From positions 1 to 64,000 of the forward strand of contig JAFXCN010000024.1 of the NCBI GenBank assembly GCA_017521465.1: 64,000 bases of DNA. The letters run 5' to 3'. Shown here in pieces: positions 1 to 7,380 of this stretch; the first letter of the stretch is position 1; each line of letters opens with the position of its first letter. Source of the DNA: Clostridia bacterium (GTDB lineage: Bacteria; Bacillota; Clostridia; TANB77; UBA1234). The notes under the pieces are model-generated. The model had not been told where the DNA came from and did not search any database. It saw nothing but the letters and a program-made list of their open reading frames with translations. The position numbers and the translations under genes were made by a program.

Positions 1-368
1 ATTTTTTCTACATTGTATGTATCTAAGTTTTTGTTATAGTTCCAAAATTCATCTATTTCATCACTGATTTCTTTTAGCATTTTTCTTTCGGTTCTTGTTT
101 TTCCTTCTAGTTCGCCATATCCTCTTTCCATTAATCTTTTGTCTTCGATGATTGGTGCGTTGAAGTTTTTGTTGATTATTTCGGCTGTTTCTTTTGCTCT
201 TTTTAATGGAGATGTGATTATTAGATCGATGTTTTCGTTTTTGATTTGTTCTCCTGTGATTTGCGCTTGCTCTCTTCCTATTTCATTTAACTCGATATCA
301 GTCTGTCCTTGCATTTTTTCTAATGCATTCCATTCTGTTTGTCCATGTCTTACTACAAATATCTCCAT
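1..368 (-). CDS. Histidine phosphatase family protein (phosphoglycerate-mutase-like), 3' part missing
   Basis: The minus strand reads 122 codons from an ATG at 368 and runs off the window edge, so the C-terminus is missing. Residues 7-9 are the RHG catalytic signature followed by QTEWN, and residues 52-60 (TSPLKRAKE) and 81-90 (ERGYGELEGK) are the other conserved blocks of the phosphoglycerate mutase/broad acid phosphatase family. These cytosolic enzymes use the RHG histidine as phospho-acceptor; the substrate cannot be read from sequence. A good ribosome site (AAAGGAG) lies just upstream. The 5' leader is shared with the HIT gene at 1668-2156. The family is certain; the specific function is not. 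Confidence 0.9.
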   Translation of the reverse strand, partial: MEIFVVRHGQTEWNALEKMQGQTDIELNEIGREQAQITGEQIKNENIDLIITSPLKRAKETAEIINKNFNAPIIEDKRLMERGYGELEGKTRTERKMLKEISDEIDEFWNYNKNLDTYNVEK

Positions 369-520
369 CCGCTTCTCCTTTCCCGGTGCACTCGTGCACC
401 GTACTATTCACTCTTCACCATTCACTCTTCACTGCTTTTTCAGTTGTTGTTTGTTCTCTTATTTTATTATAAAACAAATCATTTTTAAATAGTTATTTGC
501 TTGTTCGTCTGACTGGCAAC
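369..520. repeat. Duplicated leader/promoter cassette, copy 1
   Basis: This block is repeated at 2157-2295. Shared parts are the ribosome site, an 18-bp palindrome CGGTGCACTCGTGCACCG (384-401), TTCACT heptamers, and an AT-rich stretch with TTATAAT-like sequence that could be the minus-strand -10 box. Both copies stand directly before a minus-strand enzyme gene. Confidence 0.8.
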
Positions 521-545
521 CCAATCGAAACATTTTTCGTCAGAC

Positions 546-662
546 ACAAAAGTGGCAAGCACGCTTGCCACAGTGAATAACTAATAGTGAATGGTGAATA
601 GTATTTGATTATCCAAATTGATATAAGAAGCTACTATTCATTATTCACTTTTCACTATTAAC
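546..662. repeat. Palindrome plus inverted GTGAATA heptamer arrays
   Basis: GTGGCAAGCACGCTTGCCAC (552-571) is a near-perfect palindrome. It is followed by AGTGAAT-type heptamers (573-601) and, after a spacer, the reverse-complement heptamers TTCACT/ATTCATT (634-656), so the whole block can fold into a long hairpin. The same composite occurs near 51122-51240 and 54376-54590. With the preceding cassette this fills the gene-free stretch 369-704. Confidence 0.8.
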
Positions 663-671
663 TAATAAACG

Positions 672-706
672 ACCCCCGAGGCAGTTGCGCTCGGGGGTTG
701 TTTTTT
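672..706 (+). terminator. Strong GC hairpin with T-run
   Basis: ACCCCCGAG (672-680) pairs with CTCGGGGGT (690-698), followed by a T-run on the plus strand. It also lies just after the minus-strand gene ending at 705, so it may act in both directions. Confidence 0.75.
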
Positions 707-1004
707 ATACGAATGGTTCTACATTCCAACTAGTCAAGTTTTTGTGTATTTGTTCTTTGGTGTATTGACCGGATTTGAATGCTTCGATTGTGGCCTGCAG
801 CCTATCAACGTCGCAACCGCATGCTTCGGTCCAGAGTATTGATATCATGCTTCCATCTAGTCCTAGTTCGTTTAGGTAATGGATGTCGCTTAGCTTCAGC
901 TCGGACAGGCAATCTATTGCATTGTTGTCGCCACCGGTCATGATTAGCATCATGTCTTTAAATTGCATTCTTTCTTCAAAGAAACCATTCCGTCTGCCAT
1001 TCAT
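705..1004 (-). CDS. Small hypothetical protein, 99 aa
   Basis: I do not recognise this protein. An upstream in-frame ATG exists at 1019, but the bases it covers are the ribosome site GGAGGAAAACACA, which sits correctly for the ATG at 1004, so I choose that start. The protein is soluble, with a run of hydrophobic residues near the N-terminus (MMLIMTGGDN) and a Cys-rich spot (EACGCDVD). It stands alone between repeat DNA and a GNAT gene, and its codons are richer in C and G than those of neighbouring enzymes. Confidence 0.65.
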   Translation of the reverse strand: MNGRRNGFFEERMQFKDMMLIMTGGDNNAIDCLSELKLSDIHYLNELGLDGSMISILWTEACGCDVDRLQATIEAFKSGQYTKEQIHKNLTSWNVEPFV

Positions 1005-1103
1005 TGTGTTTTCCTCCATTTCGGATTTTTCATTGTATAACGATTCTCTACGTTGTGATTATAGCATGGTTCTGACATATGCGCAATTGGCAAATTTCTT
1101 CTC

Positions 1104-1601
1104 TTATCTCTCCAATATCATTTCCGCACAATCCCAGTTTTCATCATAAAATTTGTATGCGTTTTGCTCGACTTCTACTACTTTAAATCCTACTGCTTTG
1201 TAGCAATTGAATGCGCTTTCATTGCTTGTGAATACTCCTAAGTTTATTTCTTTTGCTCCTAGTTTTTCTTGCGCATAGTTAATTGCTTCTTCTATTATTT
1301 TTTTGCCATATCCTTTTCCTCTGATTGTGCTGTCTACTATGATGAAGCCCATTCTGATTACTGATGTATCTTCTTTAGGATTTCTCAATATTAAATGCCC
1401 TATGATTTTTCCGTCTTCTTCTAATGTGAGCGGATAAAATTTTGATGCTTTTTGGCATTCTATATAATTGCTATTTATGTCTGCAGGCAAAGCTGGATAC
1501 TTTTCGTATCTGTCCGCACTCCATAGTCTAAATTCTCTTTCGTTTTTTATCCAATTTAATATTTCTTCTGCATCTGTTTCTTTGTATGCTCTTAGTTCCA
1601 T
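1104..1601 (-). CDS. GNAT family N-acetyltransferase (RimJ/RimL-like), 165 aa
   Basis: The protein opens with MELRAYKETDAEEIL, typical of RimJ/RimL-type GNATs, and carries the acetyl-CoA pyrophosphate loop RGKGYG at residues 94-99, then a C-terminal SNESAFNCYKAVGFK segment. Full length for the family. It probably transfers an acetyl group from acetyl-CoA to an amine; the acceptor is unknown. One of at least six intact GNATs in this window. Codons are AGA/AT-rich, as in the core genes. A ribosome site (GGAGGAAAG) precedes the ATG. Confidence 0.93.
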   Translation of the reverse strand: MELRAYKETDAEEILNWIKNEREFRLWSADRYEKYPALPADINSNYIECQKASKFYPLTLEEDGKIIGHLILRNPKEDTSVIRMGFIIVDSTIRGKGYGKKIIEEAINYAQEKLGAKEINLGVFTSNESAFNCYKAVGFKVVEVEQNAYKFYDENWDCAEMILER

Positions 1602-1617
1602 CTCTTTCCTCCTTCAG

Positions 1618-1662
1618 CGAAGCTGTACTCTTCACTGTTCACTATTCGTTATTCACTGCATT
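1618..1662. repeat. Short TTCACTA heptamer array
   Basis: TTCACTGTTCACTATTCGTTATTCACT lies here in pieces of about seven bases; same family as the arrays at 573-656, 41462-41495 and elsewhere. Confidence 0.7.
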
Positions 1663-1667
1663 TCCGT

Positions 1668-2156
1668 CTACCCTCTTAATTTCTCTATTATTTCTTTATC
1701 TATTACTACTATTCCTCTTTCATTTACGAATAGTTTTGATCCAATTACATTTCCTTCGTATCGTGGTATTAGTTGAAAGTGCAAATGGTTTCTTCCGTCA
1801 TCACACATTGTGCACATGTATACTTTTTCAGCACCTAATACTTCTTTGATTTTATTCGTTACATGTGTTGCTGCTTCCATTACTGCTGTTCCTACTTCTA
1901 CTGGCATTTCTGATATATCTTCATAATGTTCTTTTGCTAATATGATTGTGTGTGCAGGAGTTCTCGGATATTCTTCTAAGAAGCATATTACTTTTTCATT
2001 TTCGTATATTATTCTGTCAGTATAATCTGTATATAGCCCTCCAAATTCTTGATTGTAACATGATGGACACAAATTTTTGTTTTTAATTTCTTTTACTTTT
2101 GCTCCAACTTCTTTTTTCTTTTGTTTTTCTTCTTCAGTCATTTCTCTAATTAACAT
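1668..2156 (-). CDS. HIT family nucleotide hydrolase/transferase, 162 aa
   Basis: Residues 30-33 (CPSC) form a probable zinc site and residues 124-128 read HLHFQ, followed by LIPRY. In the HIT superfamily the middle histidine of HxHxH forms the nucleotidyl intermediate; here the third position is Gln, as in the GalT-type HxHxQ motif, so the enzyme may be a phosphorylase/transferase or an unusual hydrolase. TPAHTIILAKEHYED (residues 66-80) is a standard HIT segment. The 5' leader is a copy of the one before the histidine phosphatase gene. Family assignment is firm, substrate unknown. Confidence 0.9.
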   Translation of the reverse strand: MLIREMTEEEKQKKKEVGAKVKEIKNKNLCPSCYNQEFGGLYTDYTDRIIYENEKVICFLEEYPRTPAHTIILAKEHYEDISEMPVEVGTAVMEAATHVTNKIKEVLGAEKVYMCTMCDDGRNHLHFQLIPRYEGNVIGSKLFVNERGIVVIDKEIIEKLRG

Positions 2157-2295
2157 ACGCTTCTCCTTTCCCGGTGCACTCGTGCACCGTACTCTTCACT
2201 ATTCGCTTTTCACTTTTTTCAATTGTTGTTTGTTCTCTTATTGTATTATAAAACACACCATTTTTAAATAGTTTTTTGCTTGTTCGTCTGGCAGC
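2157..2295. repeat. Duplicated leader/promoter cassette, copy 2
   Basis: Copy of 369-520, with the same palindrome at 2172-2189 and the same AT-rich block ending TTGCTTGTTCGTCTG. It provides the leader of the HIT gene. Confidence 0.8.
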
Positions 2296-2319
2296 CTATC
2301 CATTCGAATCAATTTTGTC

Positions 2320-2348
2320 TTGACATTATGTTAATTTTGTGATAAAGT
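2320..2348 (+). promoter_or_regulatory. Promoter of the DUF4160-like pair
   Basis: TTGACA (2320-2325), 17-bp spacer, TAAAGT (2343-2348) with TG before the -10. The spacer begins TTATGTTAATTT, as it does upstream of 5771 and similarly at 7042. Confidence 0.75.
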
Positions 2349-2384
2349 GTCTACGCTATAAAAATATATAAGGAGGATTCCACT

Positions 2385-2663
2385 ATGTCCTATCCCAAGC
2401 GTGTTTCCATCCCTGTATACGGTACCAAGTATCATCTTGAAGTTGATGTCGGCAAGTGGGATTGCAATCGCGAAGCTGCGCACTGCCATGTCTGTTCCGG
2501 TCGTGACCGGATTGCTCAGGTTTGGCTGTCTACCTGCTCTTTCGAGCGGACTCCCAGCGAAATTTCTCACAATGATCGCAGCCGGATTCTCGACGCGGTT
2601 TCTGACAACACCTATGAACTGAATTCGGCTTACGAGCACAATCGTATGTACGGTGCTGATTAA
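2385..2663 (+). CDS. DUF4160-like small protein, 92 aa (family member 1)
   Basis: Residues 30-36 (EAAHCHV) with a following RIAQVWL strand and a helical C-terminal half resemble the PHxHV core of DUF4160 proteins, a small family often found near toxin-antitoxin genes; this match is my inference. It is clearly paralogous to the next gene, with YGTKYHLEVDV, CNRE and NDRSRIL in common. Every arginine codon I read is CGN, and many codons end in C, unlike the AGA-using neighbours. It is preceded by AAGGAGG and followed after 14 bp by its sister gene. Function unknown. Confidence 0.75.
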   Translation: MSYPKRVSIPVYGTKYHLEVDVGKWDCNREAAHCHVCSGRDRIAQVWLSTCSFERTPSEISHNDRSRILDAVSDNTYELNSAYEHNRMYGAD

Positions 2664-2677
2664 GGAGGTAAATGCCC

Positions 2678-2956
2678 ATGGTCTATCCTGAGATTGTCAC
2701 TTTCCTTGTGTCCGGCACTAAGTACTATGTTGAGGTTGATATTGCTAAGGATGGTTGCAATCGTGAAGCACCTCATTGCCATGTGACTGACGGCAAGCAG
2801 CGCATCGCACAGGTTTCTCTTTCTCCCATCGAATTCAACGGCATGCCTGCTGAAATCGCGGATAAGGATCGCAAGCGCATTCTGGAAGCTATTTCCGAGC
2901 AGCTGCCTACGCTGGAATATGCCTACAATCACAACCGCAAGTATGGCACAAATTAA
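2678..2956 (+). CDS. DUF4160-like small protein, 92 aa (family member 2)
   Basis: Tandem paralogue of the preceding gene. The first in-frame ATG (2672) is only 3 bases from GGAGG; the ATG at 2678 has normal spacing and lines the N-terminus (MVYPEIV) up with the sister proteins, so I choose it. It keeps the HCHV motif (EAPHCHV) and ends with a helix containing DKDRKRILEAI. Arginines are all CGN. It forms a two-gene unit between the promoter at 2320 and the terminator at 2974. Function unknown. Confidence 0.75.
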   Translation: MVYPEIVTFLVSGTKYYVEVDIAKDGCNREAPHCHVTDGKQRIAQVSLSPIEFNGMPAEIADKDRKRILEAISEQLPTLEYAYNHNRKYGTN

Positions 2957-2973
2957 TGCTTAATTAAGCTTTT

Positions 2974-3006
2974 GCCCCTCTCAAGAGAACGAGAGGGGCT
3001 TTTTTA
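2974..3006 (+). terminator. Terminator of the DUF4160-like pair
   Basis: GCCCCTCTC and GAGAGGGGC form a 9-bp stem with an 8-base loop, followed by seven T. Confidence 0.92.
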
Positions 3007-3011
3007 TACAA

Positions 3012-3045
3012 AAAAGTACAGCTTTCTCTAGCTGTACTTTTCTTT
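3012..3045 (-). terminator. Terminator of the metal-efflux operon
   Basis: AAAAGTACAGC ... GCTGTACTTTT hairpin; read on the minus strand it ends in a T-run just after the P-type ATPase stop. Confidence 0.85.
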
Positions 3046-3048
3046 TTA

Positions 3049-4887
3049 TTATTTTATTCTTAATATTCTTAATGCATTTAATACTGCAATTACTGATACT
3101 CCTACATCTGCAAATACTGCTTGCCACATATTTGATAATCCTAATGCGCTTAATATTAGTACTACTACTTTTACTAATATTGCAAACCATATGTTTTGAT
3201 TTACTATTCGCATTGTCTTTTTGGATAGCTTTATTGCATTTACTATCTTTGAAGGTTCATCTGTCATAATTACAACATCTGCGGCCTCTATCGCTGCATC
3301 TGAACCTAGCGCACCCATTGCTATTCCTATATCTGCAAGAGCTATTACTGGTGCATCATTTATTCCATCACCTGCAAATATTAACTTGCCTTTTTCTGAT
3401 TTTTCTTTTAACAATTCTTCTACTTTTTCTACTTTGTTTTGTGGCAATAGTTCTGCATATACTTTATCCATTCCTAATTTGCTTGCTACATTTTCACCAA
3501 CATTTTTTCTATCGCCCGTTAACATTACTGTTTGTTTGATGTTGTTTTTCTTTAATTCTTTTATTGCTGTTATTGCATCTTCTTTTATTTTATCTGCTAT
3601 TAAAATATATCCAGCATAAACTTTTTCTATTGCTATGTATAGCACTGTTCCTACATCCTCACATTTTGAAAATTCAATTTGATTTTCATTCATCAATCTT
3701 TCGTTTCCTATTAGCACTTCTTTATTGTCTACAACCGCCATTAATCCACGACCTGTTAGATCTTCTGTTTTGCTTATTCTCTTTTCTTCTATTTCTTTGT
3801 TATATGCTTTTTTTACTGATAATGCTATTGGATGTTCTGAATAAAACTCTACATGTGCAGCTATGTCCAAAAGTTCATCTTCTGGCATATTTACTGCATA
3901 GACTTTTTGCACTTCAAATACACCTTCTGTTAACGTTCCTGTTTTATCAAACACAGCAATTTCTGTATTTGCAATTGCTTCTAAAAAGTTACTTCCTTTT
4001 ATCAACACTCCCATTTTCGATGCTGCACCTATTCCACTAAAGAAGCTTAATGGTATTGATATTACAAGTGCGCAAGGGCAAGATACTACCAAGAATGACA
4101 ACGCTCTATATATCCAATCTTCAAACGTTGCACCATCAATAGTTAGCGGAGGAACTATCGCTAGTATAACAGCGATAATTACTACTATTGGTGTATAGTA
4201 TTTTGCAAATTTTGTTATAAAGTTTTCTGATTTTGACTTTCTATTACTTGCATTTTCTACTAATTCTAATATTTTGTTTACTGTTGAATCACTATATTCT
4301 TTTGTTACTTTAAGTTTTAACACTCCATCTAAATTGATACATCCACTTAATACTTCATTGCCTTCTATTACTTTTCTCGGAAGCGATTCACCTGTTAATG
4401 CTTTAGTGTCTAGATTTGATTTTCCTTCGACAACAATTCCATCTATCGGAACTTTTTCACCTGGTTTCACTACTATAATTTCATCTATTTTAACATCATC
4501 AGGATCAACTTCTTCTACATTATCATTTCTAATTACATTTGCTACTTCAGGTCTAATATCCATTAGTGTTGCTATTGACTTTCTCGATTTATTAACTGCA
4601 TAATTTTGAAACACTTCTCCAACTTGATAAAACAACATTACAGCAACAGCTTCCGGGAATTCTCCAATGGCAAATGCGCCAAGGGTTGCAATCGACATCA
4701 AAAAATTTTCATCAAATACTTCACCACGCAAAATATTTCTCAACGCTTTCTTCAATATTCCTAATCCAACAATTAAATATGCAATTACAAATAGTATTTT
4801 ATTTATTAGTTCGTTGCCTAATTTTAAGGTTAATGCAATAATAAACAATAACGCTGCTATCAAAATTTTTACTGTTTTCTTTTTCAT
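3049..4887 (-). CDS. cadA: Cadmium/zinc-type heavy-metal P1B ATPase, 612 aa
   Basis: An integral membrane pump that uses ATP to export divalent soft metals. Visible motifs are the actuator TGES (165-168), the intramembrane metal site CPC (270-272), the phosphorylated DKTGTLT (Asp314), the HP pair (352-353) and GDGINDAP (506-513). The SCPCALVISIPL segment with CPC favours the Cd/Zn/Pb group. The usual N-terminal HMA domain is absent from this chain and is instead encoded by the separate small gene just upstream. It is the last gene of a CadC-HMA-ATPase operon. The exact metal is inferred from the regulator type. Confidence 0.95.
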   Translation of the reverse strand: MKKKTVKILIAALLFIIALTLKLGNELINKILFVIAYLIVGLGILKKALRNILRGEVFDENFLMSIATLGAFAIGEFPEAVAVMLFYQVGEVFQNYAVNKSRKSIATLMDIRPEVANVIRNDNVEEVDPDDVKIDEIIVVKPGEKVPIDGIVVEGKSNLDTKALTGESLPRKVIEGNEVLSGCINLDGVLKLKVTKEYSDSTVNKILELVENASNRKSKSENFITKFAKYYTPIVVIIAVILAIVPPLTIDGATFEDWIYRALSFLVVSCPCALVISIPLSFFSGIGAASKMGVLIKGSNFLEAIANTEIAVFDKTGTLTEGVFEVQKVYAVNMPEDELLDIAAHVEFYSEHPIALSVKKAYNKEIEEKRISKTEDLTGRGLMAVVDNKEVLIGNERLMNENQIEFSKCEDVGTVLYIAIEKVYAGYILIADKIKEDAITAIKELKKNNIKQTVMLTGDRKNVGENVASKLGMDKVYAELLPQNKVEKVEELLKEKSEKGKLIFAGDGINDAPVIALADIGIAMGALGSDAAIEAADVVIMTDEPSKIVNAIKLSKKTMRIVNQNIWFAILVKVVVLILSALGLSNMWQAVFADVGVSVIAVLNALRILRIK

Positions 4888-4899
4888 AACAACATCCCC

Positions 4900-5121
4900 T
4901 TAGATTTCTTCTACTGTAACTTCTGGTTCTTCATCTTTTATTAATTTTTTCATTTTTTCAACTATTTCATCTTTTCTAGCTTCGTCACATTCAATTACTA
5001 ATCTTTCTGACATAAAGCTAAGACTTGCTGATTCAATTCCTTCTAATGCTTGAATTTCTCTTTCCATTTCTGCTGCACAATTTGCACAATCTAATCCTTG
5101 TATTTTAAATTTTATTTTCAT
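4900..5121 (-). CDS. Heavy-metal-associated (HMA) domain protein, 73 aa
   Basis: A stand-alone ferredoxin-like metal-binding domain with the GLDCANCAAEM motif; Cys12 and Cys15 would bind the metal. It probably hands metal to the P-type ATPase whose start is 12 bp downstream, replacing the N-terminal HMA domain that most such pumps carry. The C-terminus is unusually acidic (KDEEPEVTVEEI). Ribosome site GGGGG lies just upstream. Operon position and motif make this assignment secure. Confidence 0.93.
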   Translation of the reverse strand: MKIKFKIQGLDCANCAAEMEREIQALEGIESASLSFMSERLVIECDEARKDEIVEKMKKLIKDEEPEVTVEEI

Positions 5122-5136
5122 ATTATTATCCCCCTT

Positions 5137-5502
5137 TTATTTTTTGTGTTCTATATGTTCAAACCCAACTTCAAATACTTCTTTTATATGTTCATCATCT
5201 AACATATAGAATACTTCTTTACCTTCTTTTCTACATTTAACAATCCCGCTTCTACGAAGTGTTCCTAATTGATGTGATATCGATGATTTCGTCATTCCTA
5301 AAACATTTGCTATATCGCATACACACATTTCATTTTTATCTAATACATATAGTATTTTTACTCTTGTTGTATCTCCCAATATTTTAAAGAACTCCGCAAG
5401 TTTGTTAAACGTATCTGCTTCAGGCATATTTTTTAATGTTTTTTCAACTATTTCTTTATGGATTACACTGCAGTCACAAGAAAATTCGTTTTTCGCCATC
5501 AT
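5137..5502 (-). CDS. cadC: ArsR/SmtB-family metal-responsive repressor (CadC-like), 121 aa
   Basis: Winged-helix repressor. The start at 5502 follows AGGAGG by five bases; a longer in-frame start at 5535 would run through the operator and is unlikely. Cys9 and Cys11 in the N-terminal arm plus Cys60 and Cys62 (MCVCD) match the four-cysteine alpha3N sensing site of CadC, known to bind Cd, Pb, Bi or Zn. SSISHQLGTLRRSGIV is the recognition helix region. It heads the efflux operon and its own promoter contains a matching palindrome, so autoregulation by metal-released repression is expected. Confidence 0.93.
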   Translation of the reverse strand: MMAKNEFSCDCSVIHKEIVEKTLKNMPEADTFNKLAEFFKILGDTTRVKILYVLDKNEMCVCDIANVLGMTKSSISHQLGTLRRSGIVKCRKEGKEVFYMLDDEHIKEVFEVGFEHIEHKK

Positions 5503-5519
5503 ATATACCTCCTTTATGG

Positions 5520-5576
5520 TTGAATATTCACTCAACTATTAATTATATTATAGTTGAATGTACATTCAATTGTCAA
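5520..5576 (-). promoter_or_regulatory. Metal-operon promoter with two ArsR-type operators
   Basis: On the minus strand TTGACA (5571-5576) and TATAAT (5547-5552) are 18 bp apart. A perfect palindrome TTGAATGTACATTCAA (5554-5569) fills the spacer, and a second imperfect copy TTGAATATTCACTCAA lies at 5520-5535 between the -10 box and the start codon. Confidence 0.9.
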
Positions 5577-5605
5577 GAGTGAAATAATACATTTCTTGTT
5601 AGTTT

Positions 5606-5690
5606 TCCCAGGGCGCCGCTGCGCGGGCAAAACTGTTTTTTCGCCCTGGAAAAATGCTTCCTTCGGAAGCTTCGATACAAACGGAAATAT
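5606..5690. repeat. Modular GC-rich hairpin repeat (CAGGGCG / GCTTCCTTCGGAAGC)
   Basis: CCAGGGCG ... CGCCCTGG encloses GCCGCTGCGCGGGC and is followed by GCTTCCTTCGGAAGC and TTCGATACAAAC. Related blocks occur at 36165-36260 and 41320-41424. Confidence 0.75.
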
Positions 5691-5704
5691 GCAAATTGTT
5701 TCGG

Positions 5705-5733
5705 TTGACTTTATGTTAATTTCATGATATACT
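5705..5733 (+). promoter_or_regulatory. Promoter of DUF4160-like member 3
   Basis: TTGACT, 17-bp spacer starting TTATGTTAATTT, TATACT, with TG before the -10. Confidence 0.8.
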
Positions 5734-5770
5734 GCTTTAGCTTAATACTTTTGAAACGGGGGGAAGTGTG

Positions 5771-6037
5771 ATGGTTTATCAAAGACGGCTCAATATTGAC
5801 GTTCCCTGTACTAATTACGTTATTGTAGTTAGTGATTCTCATGACGAATTGCCAGGCGAGCCTCCATCCTGCACCGTTTACGATCAAATTTCTGAACTGC
5901 TCGTGGCTACTATTCGTCTTACCGATTGCATGTTTACTCAAATTCGTCCTGTTGTTTCTGAGATTGACAGAAATCGCATACTTACTACTGCTATTCATAA
6001 TCAACTTGTCATGAATTATATTTATGCATATAAATAA
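5771..6037 (+). CDS. DUF4160-like small protein, 88 aa (member 3, His motif lost)
   Basis: The start ATG at 5771 follows GGGGGGAAG. MVYQRRLNIDV aligns with the N-termini of the two earlier family members, and EIDRNRIL matches their DKDRKRIL helix. At the position of PHCHV this protein reads PSCTV, so both histidines are gone while the cysteine stays. It has its own promoter and terminator. Function unknown; family membership is by eye and moderately sure. Confidence 0.65.
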   Translation: MVYQRRLNIDVPCTNYVIVVSDSHDELPGEPPSCTVYDQISELLVATIRLTDCMFTQIRPVVSEIDRNRILTTAIHNQLVMNYIYAYK

Positions 6038-6060
6038 AGCTCCTTTTTGGGGCTTTTTTT
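6037..6060 (+). terminator. Terminator after DUF4160-like member 3
   Basis: AAGCTCC / GGGGCTT hairpin followed by a T-run; it overlaps the stop codon. Confidence 0.8.
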
Positions 6061-6068
6061 ATTATACA

Positions 6069-6103
6069 AAAAAGCAAACCCATATTTATGGATTTGCTTT
6101 TGA
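6069..6103 (-). terminator. Terminator of the 6109-6934 operon
   Basis: AAAAGCAAA(C)CCATA ... TATGGATTTGCTTTT hairpin with T-runs on both sides, directly after the minus-strand stop at 6109. Confidence 0.8.
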
Positions 6104-6108
6104 TTTTT

Positions 6109-6444
6109 TTACTTCATTGCCATATTTTCTAGCGCACCTACGACGCCTTCTTGAAACTCAATCATAGATGTGGTATTAGCAAAATATATAGTTACAACAA
6201 CTGATGCATCTGCTGACATAATTTCACACCAAGTTGCACCATGACTATCTGCATACTCAAGCATAATACGCATCCTGTCATATTCAACCTTATCTTCATG
6301 CTGTTTACTACAATTTCGAACGGAAGCAAATGTCTGCGCTACAGTTTTTACAAGCCCACGCGTATGGCAGCGTATCTTTGAGCCATGCACAGTAAATGAA
6401 ATCGAGCATTCCTTAAACTGAACGTTGAAACTGCGCTCACTCAT
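6109..6444 (-). CDS. Hypothetical protein, 111 aa
   Basis: I do not recognise it. The open frame extends back to 6576, overlapping the upstream gene, but GGGAGGTATACGAT sets the real start at 6444 (MSERSFNV), which leaves a 22-bp gap. The predicted fold is mixed alpha/beta with a strand-rich start (FKECSISFTVHGSKIRCH) and a hydrophobic VVVTIYF strand. It shares VHG and size with the upstream gene, so the two may be distant relatives. Second gene of a two-gene operon. Confidence 0.65.
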   Translation of the reverse strand: MSERSFNVQFKECSISFTVHGSKIRCHTRGLVKTVAQTFASVRNCSKQHEDKVEYDRMRIMLEYADSHGATWCEIMSADASVVVTIYFANTTSMIEFQEGVVGALENMAMK

Positions 6445-6466
6445 ATCGTATACCTCCCCGTTCTTT

Positions 6467-6934
6467 TCATTGTGCATAACCAATTTGTGAGTTACAAAAC
6501 GACAAATTTTCTTGAAGGTTTTTCTTAAATACTTCTTGATGTCTTGCAACAATTTCATCTTCTGACTCACCATCATTTACTTCGTATCTATAAGAACGAT
6601 AATACTGTTTCATAAGTTCATACGTATCACATTCAGGTGTAATAACAAATTCATATCCGGTAGTACTGTCAAAGACAATTCTTTTGATACTCTTAGGCTT
6701 AATAGCTGCATATTCTTTAAAAAGTTTCTTCTTAAAATCTGAATCCTTGTGCAAGAGGCCATGAACCAAGTCAAGTACTTCACTCACACGAGTTCCATGA
6801 ACAAAAATACTCAAATTAACTTCACTACCATCATACCGGCAAGTAAATTCTCTATTTTCATTGCCTGCAATACAAAAAGTATACCCTTCCGAATGAGGTC
6901 CGCTTTTTACTGAAACCATTGTAGGAGTGAACAT
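6467..6934 (-). CDS. Hypothetical protein, 155 aa
   Basis: I do not recognise it. Beta-rich N-terminal half (EGYTFCIAGN, EVNLSIFVHG) followed by a charged helical C-terminus with DGESEDEIVARHQEVFKKNL. No signal peptide or membrane span. It is the first gene of a two-gene unit with its own promoter at 6996-7024, and is preceded by AAAGGGGGA. Codon use is mixed AGA/CGN. Confidence 0.65.
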   Translation of the reverse strand: MFTPTMVSVKSGPHSEGYTFCIAGNENREFTCRYDGSEVNLSIFVHGTRVSEVLDLVHGLLHKDSDFKKKLFKEYAAIKPKSIKRIVFDSTTGYEFVITPECDTYELMKQYYRSYRYEVNDGESEDEIVARHQEVFKKNLQENLSFCNSQIGYAQ

Positions 6935-6995
6935 ACAAAATCCCCCTTTGCTTTTTCAAAGCCATAGGCTAAATTAACGATATTTTGGTTTTATA

Positions 6996-7024
6996 ATTCT
7001 AACATGCGTTTTCGGTTATGTCAA
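6996..7024 (-). promoter_or_regulatory. Promoter of the two-gene unknown operon
   Basis: Minus strand TTGACA (7019-7024), 17-bp spacer, TAGAAT (6996-7001). It is 17 bp from the divergent promoter at 7042. Confidence 0.75.
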
Positions 7025-7041
7025 CAGAATTTCTATATTTA

Positions 7042-7070
7042 TTGACATTATGTAAATCATATGATATATT
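7042..7070 (+). promoter_or_regulatory. Promoter of DUF4160-like member 4
   Basis: TTGACA, 17-bp spacer starting TTATGTAAAT, TATATT, with TG before the -10. Confidence 0.8.
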
Positions 7071-7109
7071 ATACATGAAAAATAATTGTTATACAGGAGG
7101 AAAGTGCAT

Positions 7110-7376
7110 ATGTTCTATCCCAGAGAACTCGTGATTCACATCAATTGTAGCCTGAAACTCAGAATTGACAAGGACAAAGATTCTATTACGTGGCAAAAAC
7201 CCTATCCTTGTGTTTATATTTACAATGATGGATTCTATGTCGGACGGGTAAGGCTTGATACACTGTGCTTTGAAGACGACCAGTATCTTTCTGACAAATA
7301 CAAGCAAGAGATTCTTAACGTTGTATGTAAACATCATAAACTTCTCATGGCATTTCACGAAGTCAAAGACGACTGA
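7110..7376 (+). CDS. DUF4160-like small protein, 88 aa (member 4, divergent)
   Basis: The ATG at 7110 follows AGGAGGAAAGTGCAT; a longer frame from 7086 would start inside the leader. MFYPRELVIHI parallels the MVYP/MVYQ starts of the other members, and KPYPCVYIYNDG sits where they have APHCHVTDG, again without the His pair. The second half is helical (SDKYKQEILNVV). It has its own promoter and terminator. Most divergent member; unknown function. Confidence 0.55.
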   Translation: MFYPRELVIHINCSLKLRIDKDKDSITWQKPYPCVYIYNDGFYVGRVRLDTLCFEDDQYLSDKYKQEILNVVCKHHKLLMAFHEVKDD

Positions 7377-7380
7377 CATA

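Noticed and set aside
1668-2271. Plus-strand frames rich in Phe/Leu/Ser opposite real genes
   Set aside because: They are the complement of AT-rich minus-strand genes and lack ribosome sites.
6445-6576. Overlapping long start for the 6109 gene (155 aa)
   Set aside because: It would overlap the upstream gene by 110 bp and a good ribosome site marks the start at 6444.
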